This document shows positions 32,497-44,400 of a stretch of 64,000 nucleotides of DNA, piece after piece. Location: positions 1,498,001 to 1,562,000 of the forward strand of contig OX365949.1 in NCBI GenBank assembly GCA_947247005.1, read 5' to 3'. The notes beneath the pieces were generated by a model. That model ran no database searches and had not been told where the DNA came from. It saw only the letters and a list, made by a program, of their open reading frames with translations. This DNA comes from Spisula solida. Taxonomy: Eukaryota; Mollusca; Bivalvia; Venerida; Mactridae. Made by a program: the position numbers and the translations under genes. Position 1 is the stretch's first letter; each line of letters opens with the position of its first letter.

Positions 32497-35400
32497 ATAA
32501 TATGAACTAAGGCATTGCCTAAAGGGGATTCTATCATCCATTGATACTATATCAAAATAACTCATTACAGTTATTAGTGAGGGGCATCTTCACAGTATGG
32601 TTGTTCATACAGTTTGTATTTATTTTACATTTCATGAAATTCAGATAGAATTTTAATAACTCAAGGAAAATTGACTAATACAACAAGAGGACCATTGGCT
32701 CTAAAGCGCTCACCATATGACCAGCAGTTTAGGCAGAATCAGTGACCTGGTGACCTAGTTTTTGACCCCAGATGACCTAGTTACGCACTTTACCTAGATT
32801 GCAAAGCGACAAACATTGTGACCAAGTTTCATGTAGATTAGGTAAAACATGTTCACGAGTGCTCAGGTGAGCTAAAAACTTGACGGACATCATCACAGTA
32901 TGAGCGTTCCTATTCATATTAAGTTTCATGAAATCATACCAGCTATTTACAAAGAAATGAATGTGAATGGATGGGCAGTGAATTATTCATTAAATCAAGG
33001 GCAATAACTCTAAAGAAAATTGTCCAATAACAAAACTTGACTGGCATCATCTTAGTGTGAGCATTCATTTTCGTTTTAAGTTATATGTAATTTTACCGGC
33101 TAGTTACAAAGAAATGACTAAGAAAGGACGGGCGGAGGTAATTCTTCAATAAATCAAGGGTGACAACTCAAGAAAATTGACACACAGAATGTGTGTTCAT
33201 ATTCATTTTAAGTTACATGAAATTCTTCCAGCTAATTACAAAGAACTGAATGCAAATGGACTGGCGGATGAAATTTTTCAACAAATCAAGGGCACTAACT
33301 CTAAGGAAAATTTACCAATAATGATAACTTGACAGTCATCATCACAGTAATTGGGTGCTCATATTCAATTTATGTTTCATGAAATTCTACAAGCTAGTTA
33401 CAAAGAAAGGAATGCGAATGGACGGTCAGAGTGAATTATACTGTAAATCAAGGGTAATAACTCTTAAGGAAAATTGACCAACTTAAACAAACTTGACGGG
33501 CATCATGACTTTTTTATTTTAAGTTGCTTAAAAATGTACCAGTTAGTAGAAAAATGGCTGCAGACGGAAGGACAGACAGAAATATTTAATAAATCAAGGT
33601 AAATGACTGTCAAAGGAAAAACACCTGGCAGGCATCATCAAAGTACTGTATAGTTGTTCATATTTATTTTGATTAAGTTCCATGAAATTCTACATGCAAG
33701 TTACAGAGAAATGGCTGTTGATGGCGATGCGTCTTTGTAAGCCGTATGGCCAGTCCACACGCACATTACCCCAAGTGCCGGAGTAAAAGTTAAGCATTAC
33801 ATAAGTTCAGTGAGTCACAATGTAACTATATAGACTTCACATAATCTTCCTTTTTTGCAAAAATAATCGCGATTATTGTACCTAGTTGCTCTATTCGCTT
33901 AATGCAGCCACCCCCTGTCAAAAAGTATTAGATTCAGAATTTCTCGCACATTGCTGTTAAATTAATTCTGTTATACTGGAAAACGGGTTTTATCCTGTAA
34001 TGTTGATATGGTCAGTGACAAACCGTATCTGCAGTTATAACTGAACTACCTTTTAGGAGACCCCTAAGGAATCAAAATGATAATGAGCCAGAATATGGTT
34101 TTAAGAACAGTGTGTTTTTAGCGCTTTCTTGAATGACGACTAGAGCTGTCATTGATACGACCCAAGGCATATCGATGATTTCAATATATAGGAAGACAAG
34201 CATCGGCGATACATCGTTATACAGTTACACATATAGACAGGGTTCTCGGTAGGATTTTGAAGTAGGAGTCCCAGGACTCCTTCTTAGCAAAATGTTGGAG
34301 TCCTATAATAGACGAACAAGAAACAGGCCTTTCATTCAATGATCCCTTTTTAGCCATTCTACACTGTACATGTTGGGTATATATTCAGCTTTGAGATAGC
34401 ACCTTTGGTTAGAGTTTAGACTTGACCCATTTTTACAATTTGTGAACTTACATTTTAACAGAGGGACTGTTTTGTGCAGGAAAAGGAGGATTTTCGGTGG
34501 TTCCATTCATTTACCCAGGTATCGGTTCTCGATATCGACATTACTCGGTAATTAAAACCCAATTTTCCGGATCCGGAATTTCACGGTCAGGGGGTTAGCG
34601 AGCAATAAGCGGTATAGCGGGAGTGTATATTTTTTCTTTTTCAACGTTTAAACATGAAAAACATATAAAACAATTATTGCACATTATCATTAAACAACTT
34701 AATTTTATAAACTTTAGCAAGAATTAATCAATTATCTGAAAAAATGTTCAATATTTGAAATATTGCATTTTATTCTACACTGTCGCTTTCGAAGCTCTAT
34801 ACCGATGGTGAGAAAATAACGCATTTTTCAAGTTAATTTAAACATATTATTGAGGCAAAAATATTGTCAGCGAGGTCGTAAAATAATGTTGTCAATGTGT
34901 TCAAGTAAGACTTTATTCAAATTCTTATCTTTTGGCTAAAATAATCGCGATTTTTGTACCTAGTTGCTCTATACGCTATATCAGTTTCCCCCCTGACGTA
35001 CAATCAGAATATCTCGCACATTATCGCTCAATTAATTCCGTAATCCCAGACAACGGGTTTTAACCGGTAATGTCGATATGGTGAATATTCTAAAATGTGA
35101 ATCGATAATCGATTGGTTAAAAATATTGTTGATACCGCTTAGGTCAATGACAGCTCTTATGATGGCATCACACCGGAGGTCACATGGCAGCTACATACTG
35201 TAATGGACAGTCACAGCAGAGCGACAGATGAATACCGATCAACATGACAGAAACTTTGTTAAACGCGGGTCAACCAACACAGACCTTAACTGGATCTGAG
35301 GGTTCTTTAAAGGGTCTTGGGACATCTGTCACTTCTTCGGTCTTGTTATGTCTTTTTTTTCCAAAAAAACTTTCTTATAAATAATCATAAAAGCACTCAT

Positions 35401-36046
35401 GAAAAGTTACATTGTTTGTATTTTGGTCAATTCTCATATTTTTTCACGGAGATCTGTATTGACAAACCAGCAGTAGACAGTTGTCCTACATTATAAGATC
35501 AATTAACATGGTCATCTAACACAAAATGATTGTTGATAATTAATTCACAATAAATGGTTGATTGTTTGTTGTTGACAATTTGGGTACGAACAAATTTGGA
35601 TACGCTTCGTTTATCAAACTTTATGATGCAAATTAGCATCGAAAGTTGATTTCTTTGTTTACCTACGCCAAATATGTGTATAAAAGACAGTTTTCCTTGT
35701 TTAAAACAAGTACTTTAATCGTATAAGCAGTTATTTTAACGATTGTAGGCTGTACTTACTTGACAGCAGTCGAATGAAACAACTTCTTCCGTTTGCGAGG
35801 GACAGTCTAAATGCTAACCGACCGCCTTTATCTCGCGCGCTAGCATTCTTACCTCCCCTATCGCGTTTAATGTTGTGTAAGCTGGCCTTCGGTTATCTCA
35901 AGGAACATTTTTAAACATCATTAGAAAATAAAAGATAATTTATTAACAACAAAAATATTTTTTTAATGAGTTTGCCAATTCCATTCACGTCTTCAGAGTA
36001 CCCCGAAAAAACACTTCCTGTACACACAAATCTCAATCGAACAGGG
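32497..36046 (+). mobile_element. 4-kb repeat block, copy 2
   Basis: Collinear with 6773..10850. It has one GACC-type unit where copy 1 has several, lacks the 267-bp element at 9066..9332, and carries its own 75-bp insertion (34239..34313, flanked by ATAGAC) and a different stretch at about 35350..35450. The left border cuts a Tc1-like transposase remnant. No transposase of its own is recognised. Confidence 0.8.
34530..35085 (+). mobile_element. TIR module, copy C
   Basis: Same borders (CGATATCGACATTAC left; TGTCGATATGGTGAA right) and interior as copy A. It lies in the corresponding place in block copy 2. Confidence 0.65.
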
Positions 36047-37269
36047 CAATCGGAACGGTCCGTACGGCATTTATCGCTACTGACGTTACGCCAGATAAAT
36101 ACCTCGGATATAAGTGTAGTGATAACCCAAAGTGACTCGTCCGGGACGAGTGACGCTTGTTGATAAACAACCCGATACAAAACATAGTCCCAATAGTAAA
36201 TCGATAATCTGAAATGTATTGGTATTTTTACTGCTGTAGTAAATTATAATAGAAAAGATGCAATAAATTTACAACCGTTGCCAATTCATTTCTAAGGAGT
36301 AATTGATTTTTATTCTAACCCAGTATTTGTGTATTCTGTGACGTCACACACTTAGTCTAGGGTTACGTAGCGCGTGACGTCATACCGTTAGTCGGTGCTA
36401 TACATGTACAGTAGAACTTCGTTAATACGGTCACTATAAGTAAAGTGGTAATTTATTTAGCAGACTGGTTTCATTAGCGATGAAACCCGCTTAGGGCATG
36501 TAAAAGTGGGTATGTGTGTCCTTATAATTACAAAATTAGTGCGTGGTGTTTAGTTTTGAGTAATTTGCATATTGTAGATCTAGATTACCCAATTAACAAA
36601 GGCCAAATAATAGTGCAGATCTGCACGATGAACATTGGTCCATTAAAAAATACCACTGTATATAAATGTACATAGAACCAGTTGGTTGATTAATATACAG
36701 ATACTAATTTAATGCTAAACAGATTGTTAAAAGTAAGATTTCATAAAATCTGTAGGCCCTAGCTATTATAGATCTATCTAGATCTACTTATAATTGAAAA
36801 AAGAATTTAGAATCTAGATGTATTCGTAGGTATACGTCTATAATATGTAACTATCATCTGGTGGTGGCATCATTGATTAAGACTAAAATAACAGATCTAA
36901 TCCATTTTAACCTAACTGTGTTGTATTTTCTGATGTTCAGTAAGAATTCCATGTGGATCTATCATCAAGAAAATTGGTATGTTGATCCAGTAAACTTAAC
37001 ACCCAAACAGTATGTATGGTCATGATTAATATGACGATTCATGATCAGGGGCGTAGATAATTAGGACCAAGAGATATTTCAATATGTTATCGCTAGAACG
37101 TCGATCTCCAGTGCTTTCTGTCAATCTGATGAACTTGAAATTTATTGTTCAGTATTTAAATCGGAAAAAGCCCATGGAAATTCGTTCCACAGGATACTTT
37201 TTAATCCTATTTTGAGTACGTTTACTTATACTTCATGGGATCCAATATTAATAAACTGATACAATGCAA
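36047..37269. other. No gene; repeat fragments
   Basis: Bases 36050..36180 share, in order, TCGGAAC, CGGCATTT and AAATACCTCGGATATAA with the reverse complement of 44200..44280. A perfect hairpin ACTCGTCC..GGACGAGT lies at 36134..36150. TACAGTAGAACTTCGTTAAT at 36408..36427 looks like one end of a pogo-type element without a partner seen. No exon can be supported; opposed open frames at 35911..36180 arise from the repeat. Confidence 0.45.
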
Positions 37270-38039
37270 GGCCGTAGCCACGCCGAGGCGTTTGCCTCGG
37301 TGAAAATTTGAGAAATTACAATGATTTGGAAGGAGAAATGCCTCTAATAGACGCTAGAAAATATTTGTCCCGATGCTTTTTTGTTCTCTGGATACGGCCC
37401 TGTCCACAGGTAAATGTATCATTGATGCACCTATCAATATTTCCCCTCATGAGGGGGGGAGCGGCGGGCATACACGGGACTTTTGACAGAATGCTGTTCC
37501 CGATAGATGGGAATTTGGCAGACAAAACGGTGCCGAGTCCCGGGAAATTTTGAATTTGGCCGAAATTTTGATCCCGGTGGTATGCAAAGCATCTCACAGT
37601 GATGGGATTTTGATTTTTGCTCTAGGGTGGGAATTTAGACTTTTACAGAAATTGATTTAGATCAAGATAAATAATTTTACAAAATCTTGTTTCATTGTTC
37701 AATGATACAGTTACCTGTGGTCCTGTCATGCATGACCATAACGAATTAGCTTAATGGGTATGGTCAGGGTCGTAGCCAGATTTTCAAGGCCCTTACTGAT
37801 GGCAGTTTTTGTGGTCTCCATGGCAAAAGGTATACTTACGAACTAAAGTGTTTTGAGGCTCCTTGGCAACTTTTCATCAACAATTTATCTAGTAAATCTA
37901 CCATGATTGTAGAACAAGAACTTATAACAGTCTCCCATTCATTGATGAGGAGGTAAAACACAATGAACAACTAGGCCTTCTTGTTGCATATAATTATATG
38001 TACCAATTGAAAACATTACATTGTATAAACAACAGTTTA
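37270..38039. repeat. Repeat fragments with CCGTAGCCA termini
   Basis: AAGGCCGTAGCCACG at 37268..37282 faces the reverse complement of GGATACGGCCCTG (37391..37403), which may bound a miniature element. CAGGGTCGTAGCCAGA near 37767 is a third related end. Open frames at 37308..37597 on both strands are not recognisable proteins. Confidence 0.35.
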
Positions 38040-38114
38040 CACCAAACATCTTGATATAACACGATTTTGTCCTTAGATCAGTCACAGGTCTGTGTTAAAT
38101 AAAGATGTTTGGTG
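38040..38114. repeat. Hairpin, 23-bp arms
   Basis: 38040..38062 (CACCAAACATCTTGATATAA..) pairs with 38092..38114 with two mismatches around a 29-base loop. Function unknown. Confidence 0.75.
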
Positions 38115-38607
38115 AAAACTTTGGTTGTATAATGAGGCTGATATACCCTTTGTAATGGCTGTGTACTGTGATATATGTTTTGTAAATTGTATAGTTTTAT
38201 ATATATGTAATTGTGGACGGACGGACAACAGCAGAAGCTCATCTCTGAAGGGTAAGCTAAAACCAGTACAGATAAATGCAAAACCAACAAATGAAATGAC
38301 TTTGTGGATGTGCTTCATACAAGTCTAGATGAACCTTTGTGGGTGAAAGTTCAGTTATTCAAAAGAATGGAACTGATATTCAAAATTCTGATGTCCATAT
38401 ATACTCATTTTTCATTATATTTAATGCAATTTTTCTCAAAATACACTATCAGTACAGTATTTGTACTGAGAACTCCCCAATAACAATCATTTTTAAATCA
38501 CAGATAAAAATAAAACACAGTATTTTCATTTTATTAGACATCTTTTGCTCACTGGTGGTCTTAAACACAGATTTGACTTTATGTAGTATAATCAGGCCTG
38601 GTAATTA

Positions 38608-39042
38608 CAGGGTTCCCACAAATTTTCTAAGACAAAATTCCCTGACTTTTCCCTGACTGGTCACTGAGCAGTTTTTCCTGACTTTTTAGAGCAATCTAGC
38701 GACACAGTGTAATTTAAAGCAAAATATGGCAATAAAATAGAGAAAAGGGGGCTTTATTCTGCTTAACATGGAACAAAAAAGTTTAAGCTAGGCAGCAGTT
38801 TTTAAGGCTGTTGATTGACATAAGAATATAACGACTTAGAATTATTCTGAGCGAGCACAGTGAGTGAGAATTTTTCAGTCTAAGGTTTTTTCTTCATAGA
38901 AAATTACACTTATCAACAGCTTCAATGAAAAATTCCCTGACTTTTGCTCAATTTCTAGATTTCCCTGACTAATTCCATGACTTTTCCCTGACCACGAAAA
39001 AATATGTTTTCTTCTGACTTTTCCCTGCCTGTGGAAATCCTG
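38608..39042. mobile_element. hAT-like miniature element, 435 bp
   Basis: The left end CAGGGTTCCCACA and reverse-complemented right end CAGGATTTCCACA are imperfect inverted repeats. AATTA flanks both sides (38603..38607 and 39043..39047). The interior repeats the phrase TCCCTGACTTTTCCCTGA. Termini and 5-bp duplication suggest a hAT-related element. Confidence 0.65.
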
Positions 39043-39699
39043 AATTAGCAATTATTCTCGGGCCTAAACTCTATTTTTCAATATAAACCAAGAAAAAAAA
39101 TCAGGATTCAAAAACCTAAAATCAGACATAGGCCTGAAAAATACCAGGCCTGATAATGTTTACCATTTCTTTAAACCATATTTTATACATGTACCTAAAT
39201 CTGTAATTCAGTACCAGAACATATCACCATTCATACATAATGACTAAATGTCTTAAACTCCAGTGTATGCCTGATTTTCAAAACAAATAAGAAGTCAGAA
39301 AATCATAGTTGGTGTTTTTAAATTAATGATAATGGATTATTGTGAGTGCGTCATATTGAACCAAATATGTCTTCTACAATAAGAAATTGGTTGCTATTAT
39401 TAAATTATGATGTAAAACTAGACACTTTGTTATGCTTAATAATTTACACCACTAAGAGTCTTATACAGTGCATTCATGATCTGTTTAGCAATACATCTTT
39501 CAGCACATCTTTGTCTAGTTGTCATGTGTCTTCAGACCGGATGGAACTACATGTACAGCAGTCATGTAAACTGAAAAGAAAATCAGATTGTATTACAAAA
39601 TAATTTAATACTATACTATTAACAGGACACCATACATCATAAATTGCAAATCAGTGTAATATCATATTATTAAGTCTATGGAGGTGAAAACAATTCCTG
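39043..39699. other. No gene seen
   Basis: AT-rich sequence. An 85-codon open frame at 39346..39603 has no recognisable feature. Confidence 0.45.
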
Positions 39700-40336
39700 A
39701 CAACAGTATGTATGACCCCTAACATGAACCAGCAAATCTTTGTGAAACAAACATTCTGACTTACTTTCTTGAAAATCTAGTGAAAAACACAGCCTCTGTA
39801 TAGCATAATCAAGTCTTTTCTATGATTTGACTTAGTGACCTAGTTTTTGACCCTATACAGGCCAATATCAAACTTGGCCTAGATATTTTAAGATTTATGA
39901 CCAAATTTTAATTTATAATGATTACGCCAGAATTCTGAATTCTAGTGACTATACAAAGATGTTTATATGATTTAAACCAGTGACCTAGTTTTTGACCTGG
40001 TGTCAAACTAAACCTAGACTACACAAGGTTTTTATAATTGGACATAGTGACCTAGTGTTGATCTTTACCTAGATTTTGTCGAGTGATCACTGTGATCAAG
40101 TTTCATGAAGATAACGTCAAAATTGTTACCCCTATAGTGACACAAGCTTTTAATTTTTTTATTTGACCTAGTGACTACAGATGACCCAATATGACATACC
40201 GTAGATTTCATAGTGATGGTCATTGTAACAAAGTTTCATGAAGATAGTGCCAAAAGTGTGAACTCTTGTGTATTTAGGATGACAGCCGTAGCCTCATAAC
40301 AAAAACTCACCTAGTCATTATATGACAGGTGAGCTA
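39700..40336 (+). repeat. GACC-type repeat
   Basis: Diverged units with TAGTGACCTAGTTTTTGACC and CAAGTTTCATGAAGATA. It ends in the palindromic CTCACCTAGTCATTATATGA..CAGGTGAGCT. Confidence 0.7.
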
Positions 40337-40351
40337 TAAAAAAAGAAGGTA

Positions 40352-40485
40352 CAGTAAAACCTCAATAATAAGACAACCATTGCATAAAGTTTAAACTTGT
40401 CAAAATATTGAGCTTTAATTATGAGCAAAATGAATAAAAAACTGTGGTCTAAATTTTTAGGTGGTCTTTAAGCGAAGTATTACTG
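40352..40485. mobile_element. pogo-like miniature element, 134 bp
   Basis: The ends CAGTAAAACCTC and (reverse-complemented) CAGTAATACTTC are inverted and flanked by TA (40350..40351 and 40486..40487). Inside, AAGACAACC and GGTGGTCTTTAAG extend the pairing. Confidence 0.6.
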
Positions 40486-40487
40486 TA

Positions 40488-41251
40488 TTGACATCTGTAA
40501 GAATTATACCTTCTAATACTTTCGGGATATCACAACTGATGTACTATTATCTAGTTCTGAAACTGGCTATCCAAGATCATCGGCCTGACTTATTTATCTC
40601 AGAGAGTTGGAACTAATACACCCAAGAATCCTGAAACAGAATGTGTAATATTATTAGACTTAGTGAAAATAAATCTAGAGTACTTGAGTACTGAACTTAA
40701 AAAAATGAAACATTCATGCTGGCTGGTCAAGACTTAAAACTCTGAACATGTATGCAAACAAAAATAAGAGTATTTAAAGCATGAAGTTACATTATTCTAC
40801 ATGTATATATATTTTACATCAAAATATATTTTGTGTACAACTTACTGAACCAAGTTATCATTACCTTTTCTCCAGGTACAGACTACAGTAGTCTGACTGA
40901 ATGCAATCATTCATGTATTTTATCATCATAGGACTTTTAGTAGCCTTTATTGAGATTTGTTGGTCTTCATGGTTTAAGGTCAAAATTGTGCTTTCTTATC
41001 TATGATCAGCATAATCTGAAATGAATAACCAAAATCATAAGAATATGGATACAATTACCAATGAAATGAAAATAAGTCAGCACTTATTAATTCTAAGCAC
41101 TTGTTTATTTTTTATTGAATTTATTGATGTCTGGTTTCAACTTATATACAGCCTTCCAGTTAGCTCTGTTGGTGTAGTGCCATACTTAACTACCCGGTAT
41201 TTAGTTGCTACATGATTACTTTTATGTGGTATTCAAACCCATAACATACAC
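40488..41251. other. No gene seen
   Basis: AT-rich sequence without a supported feature. Confidence 0.45.
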
Positions 41252-41945
41252 AACAAGAGGATCATAGATCCTGGGGCGCTCACCTGCTTAAAATGGCCAA
41301 ACTTTGAACTTGACCATAAGGTCATCAAGATAAACATTTTGACTAAACTTGATGAAGGTTAAAGCAAAACTGAGGCCTCCGGAGTGTTAAAAAGGTTTTG
41401 CTATTATTTGAGATATTGACCTAGTGTTTTACCCACATGACCCAACTTCAAACATGACCTTTAGGTCATCAAGATAAACATTTTGACCAAAGTTGATGAA
41501 GATTAAAGCAAACATATGGCCTCAAGAGTGTTAATAAGGTTTTTCTGTTATTTGACCTATTGACCTAGTGTTTGACCCCACATGAACCATGAAAAATGTG
41601 GCCTCCAGAGTGTTAAGAAGGTTTTCCTATTTTTTTACCTAGTTTTTTACCAAGTTTAGTGAAGATCAAAGCAAAAATGTGACCTCCAGAGTGTTAACAA
41701 GGTTTTGCTATTATTTGACCTTTTGACCTAGTTTTTGACCCCACATGACCCAACTTCGAACTTGACCTTAAGGTCGCCAAGATAAACATTTTGACCAAAC
41801 TTTATGAAGATTAAAGCAAAATTGTAGCCACCATTGTTAACAAGGTTATCATATTATTTGACCTTTTGACCTAGTTTTTGACCCCACATGACCCAACTAT
41901 CTACTCAGATAGTCACCCATACTTTGTTAAATGAAAACTTCATGT
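41252..41945 (+). repeat. GACC-type repeat
   Basis: It opens with ACAAGAGGATCATAGATCC and GGGGCGCTCACC. It has about five units with TTTGACCTAGTTTTTGACCC and AGATAAACATTTTGACCAAA at roughly 110 to 150 bp spacing. Confidence 0.7.
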
Positions 41946-43263
41946 TTCATGAAATTCTCAGAGCTAGCTCTGTAGGTGGCCAATTGGGATAATGGTCCAA
42001 AAAAAGCAAAAATGGCCCAAGAAAAATCAAATTGGCCCAAACCATTAAAAAGTATGACTTTACAAATATCATAAAATGTATACTACTTAAAACCTGGCTG
42101 TACACACATCTTTTGACACCTCAGTACTATACAACCATCAGTTGACACCAACTAACAAAAATTATAAACAAGCAATTTAAGCAGACAGCTAAAATTTCAA
42201 AGGTGTGATAAACCAGGTAAAGCCTTCATGATGCTGACACCAGGGATATTTACCCCCAAATACCCATAAAATCCATGAAAATTGATGGGAATTTTATCCA
42301 CCTTGAAATATCCTTGATGTGGATTTTGTCCATCTACATATTTAAAAATATCAGTGGGGATTTTGCACTGACACCCTGATCTGTTATATTGCCAGCTGGT
42401 GCCAACTTTCAAGCATATTATTTTTTAGTGATTGTACATGACAGACATAAAAATTTTAATTAAAAAAAGTTATTTGACCTTAGCCAACCCATATTTTCAT
42501 ATTAGGTAGGTAGGTAAGTCCAATTTTATTTTATTTATAGTAGATATTATTTGTGGTTGCTCGGTCAAATATATGCTTGTAATATTATATAAACCTTTAA
42601 AAATAAACACTTACAATAAAAATGTTCTGGCTTGTCAGATAAAAAATATTTTTCTCTGGAAAGCAATAATATAATTTTAATATTTGAATAGAGGGCATTT
42701 TTATTTGGTACAGTAGGTAGGCAAAGATCAAACAAACTTTATGCCTCAAGAACAATAAGTGCCTGTTACACAAGTTTGCCAATAAAAATAAAATAGTTAT
42801 AATGAATAAGACTCATGCTTTCTATACTTGGATGGGTATATAAGGCTGAGAAAAAGATGCTTCTGTCTCAGTTCACAGACATTTACCCTTCAACTTGTCA
42901 CTAAGCTGCTGAGCTCCTCTTTAGGCTTTGAATTAAAAGGAATATTTTGTTTGGGGTTTAAATTAGTAAAAACCAAACTTATTACTCTTTTACTTTTCTA
43001 TAAAATTATGGCTTACTATTACTCTTATTTAACTTAAATTAGACTGCTCAGCTGTGATGTTATATTGTATTTATTAGATTGGATTAATATTGACCCATTG
43101 AATCCTTACTTGAATTGGTTCTCTTTGCTTTGTTTGTTGTAAATGATTATTATACAATGTAGTTGTAACCTGGGAAAACAGACACTCACTTGCAAATACA
43201 CCTCAAGCGCAAGTGAGCCTGTTACAATTGTGTAAGTGTTGTAATCTGTGAGTCTCTCGATGG
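41946..43263. other. No gene seen
   Basis: AT-rich sequence. Open frames at 42197..42412 and 42828..43037 show no family features or convincing splice context. Confidence 0.45.
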
Positions 43264-43326
43264 CAACTCAATTAGCTCAGATGGTAGAGTGTCTCATTAG
43301 TGGGTAGGTTTGATACCACCATTTTC
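43264..43326 (+). mobile_element. tRNA-derived SINE head (1 of 3)
   Basis: ATTAGCTCAGATGGTAGAGT matches a tRNA A-box region and GTAGGTTTGATACCACC a B box. The spacing is short and no acceptor stem forms, so a working tRNA is unlikely. Confidence 0.55.
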
Positions 43327-43665
43327 CTTTCGAGTAATTTTAGTCTTTTTGTCATGCGAACTAAAACAGCAAGACTGTTCTCTTAGTTTATACTAATTTA
43401 TTAAAGGTCGATTGTGAAATAACTTATATTAATCATTCTCGACACCTCAATTTTGATGTTATCCATCACCATGAGGGTATGAGAGAAGAAAAGCCATTTT
43501 CCTTTAATGCAGAGTCTTGCAAGCAAATTTTTGGTACAATTTTCATTTCGTCATTGGTATGATGGGGCCCGAGACCTTCAGCAGTGAACAGGACCCTCTA
43601 CCACTTGGCTAAAGAGTAGGCGATTATGCACAGAATTTATTTTAGTATGAGTGCAACTGTTAAAG

Positions 43666-43736
43666 TGGTCGGACTCGGAAAGCTCTGGCGGTAGAGCATT
43701 CGCAAGGATTATTGGTTCGAGCCCTGGCCAGCCGGT
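43666..43736 (+). mobile_element. tRNA-derived SINE head (2 of 3)
   Basis: AAGCTCTGGCGGTAGAGCAT and TTGGTTCGAGCCCTGG form A- and B-box-like regions. The ends do not pair as an acceptor stem. Confidence 0.55.
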
Positions 43737-43809
43737 CGGACTGCAAATTACCATTCATGTTATCGTTAAAGGTATAGTGGTTTTGTTAAGCTTATGATGT
43801 CGGGTTAGA

Positions 43810-43900
43810 CGGCGGCACAGTCAGCTCAGTCGGTATAGGGCCCTTCAGGCTTAAAATGATTTAGGGAAGAGGGGTCGTGGGTTCGAACCACAAACCGGGT
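43810..43900 (+). mobile_element. tRNA-derived SINE head (3 of 3)
   Basis: CAGTCAGCTCAGTCGGTATA and GTGGGTTCGAACCACAA are tRNA-like A and B regions with extra bases between them. It is the third such head within 650 bp. Confidence 0.55.
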
Positions 43901-44169
43901 ATATTTTTCCCCATCAATACAAGATATTCGAAGAAACCCATAGTATTCAGTCATTTCAGACCGAATTTAGTCACAAATTTGTGCATTATAAAAAACTGTC
44001 AAAAAGAAAATCATTGAAAATCATGAAATGTCAATAATTGGCAGATTTTAATCAATCTTTTTAACCAATCTGAATGTTTCAAAATGGTTTCTATTGAAAT
44101 AACATGTTATACCATCGATGCATGTGTATGTTGGCCGTCAGAATTTGGTGAAACATCGCAATTATCCTC

Positions 44170-44400
44170 GATCTTTCCGAAGCAACGGCAGCAAAACAGG
44201 CGGCGGCCATCTTGGAACTACTTTCGTTCCTTATTATATCCGAGGTTATTTCCGTAGAAATGGCCGAGTAGTTCCGAGTGTCGAACAGGGGTGACCAAAT
44301 TTCGGATGGGTTAAAAACCCGCAACACGTACAATGCCGTCTTGGATTTTAATCGAGATGCCTTCGGCATCTCGATTAGAATCCCTACTATTTAGATCGTT
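44170..44400. repeat. Composite repeat ending in a strong hairpin
   Basis: 44200..44280 is related in reverse to 36050..36125. 44281..44340 matches 10843..10905. A hairpin follows at 44343..44383: two 19-bp arms (GGATTTTAATCGAGATGCC and its partner) with one mismatch and a TTC loop. Confidence 0.7.

Noticed and set aside
35911..36180. Opposed open frames of 89 and 65 codons
   Set aside because: They overlap each other across a repeat border and look like neither an exon nor a known protein.
37308..37597. Overlapping 81- and 93-codon frames on opposite strands
   Set aside because: They lie among repeat fragments; no splice context or domain.
43264..43900. Three functional tRNA genes
   Set aside because: A and B boxes are present but acceptor stems do not pair and spacings are off. 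SINE heads are the better reading.
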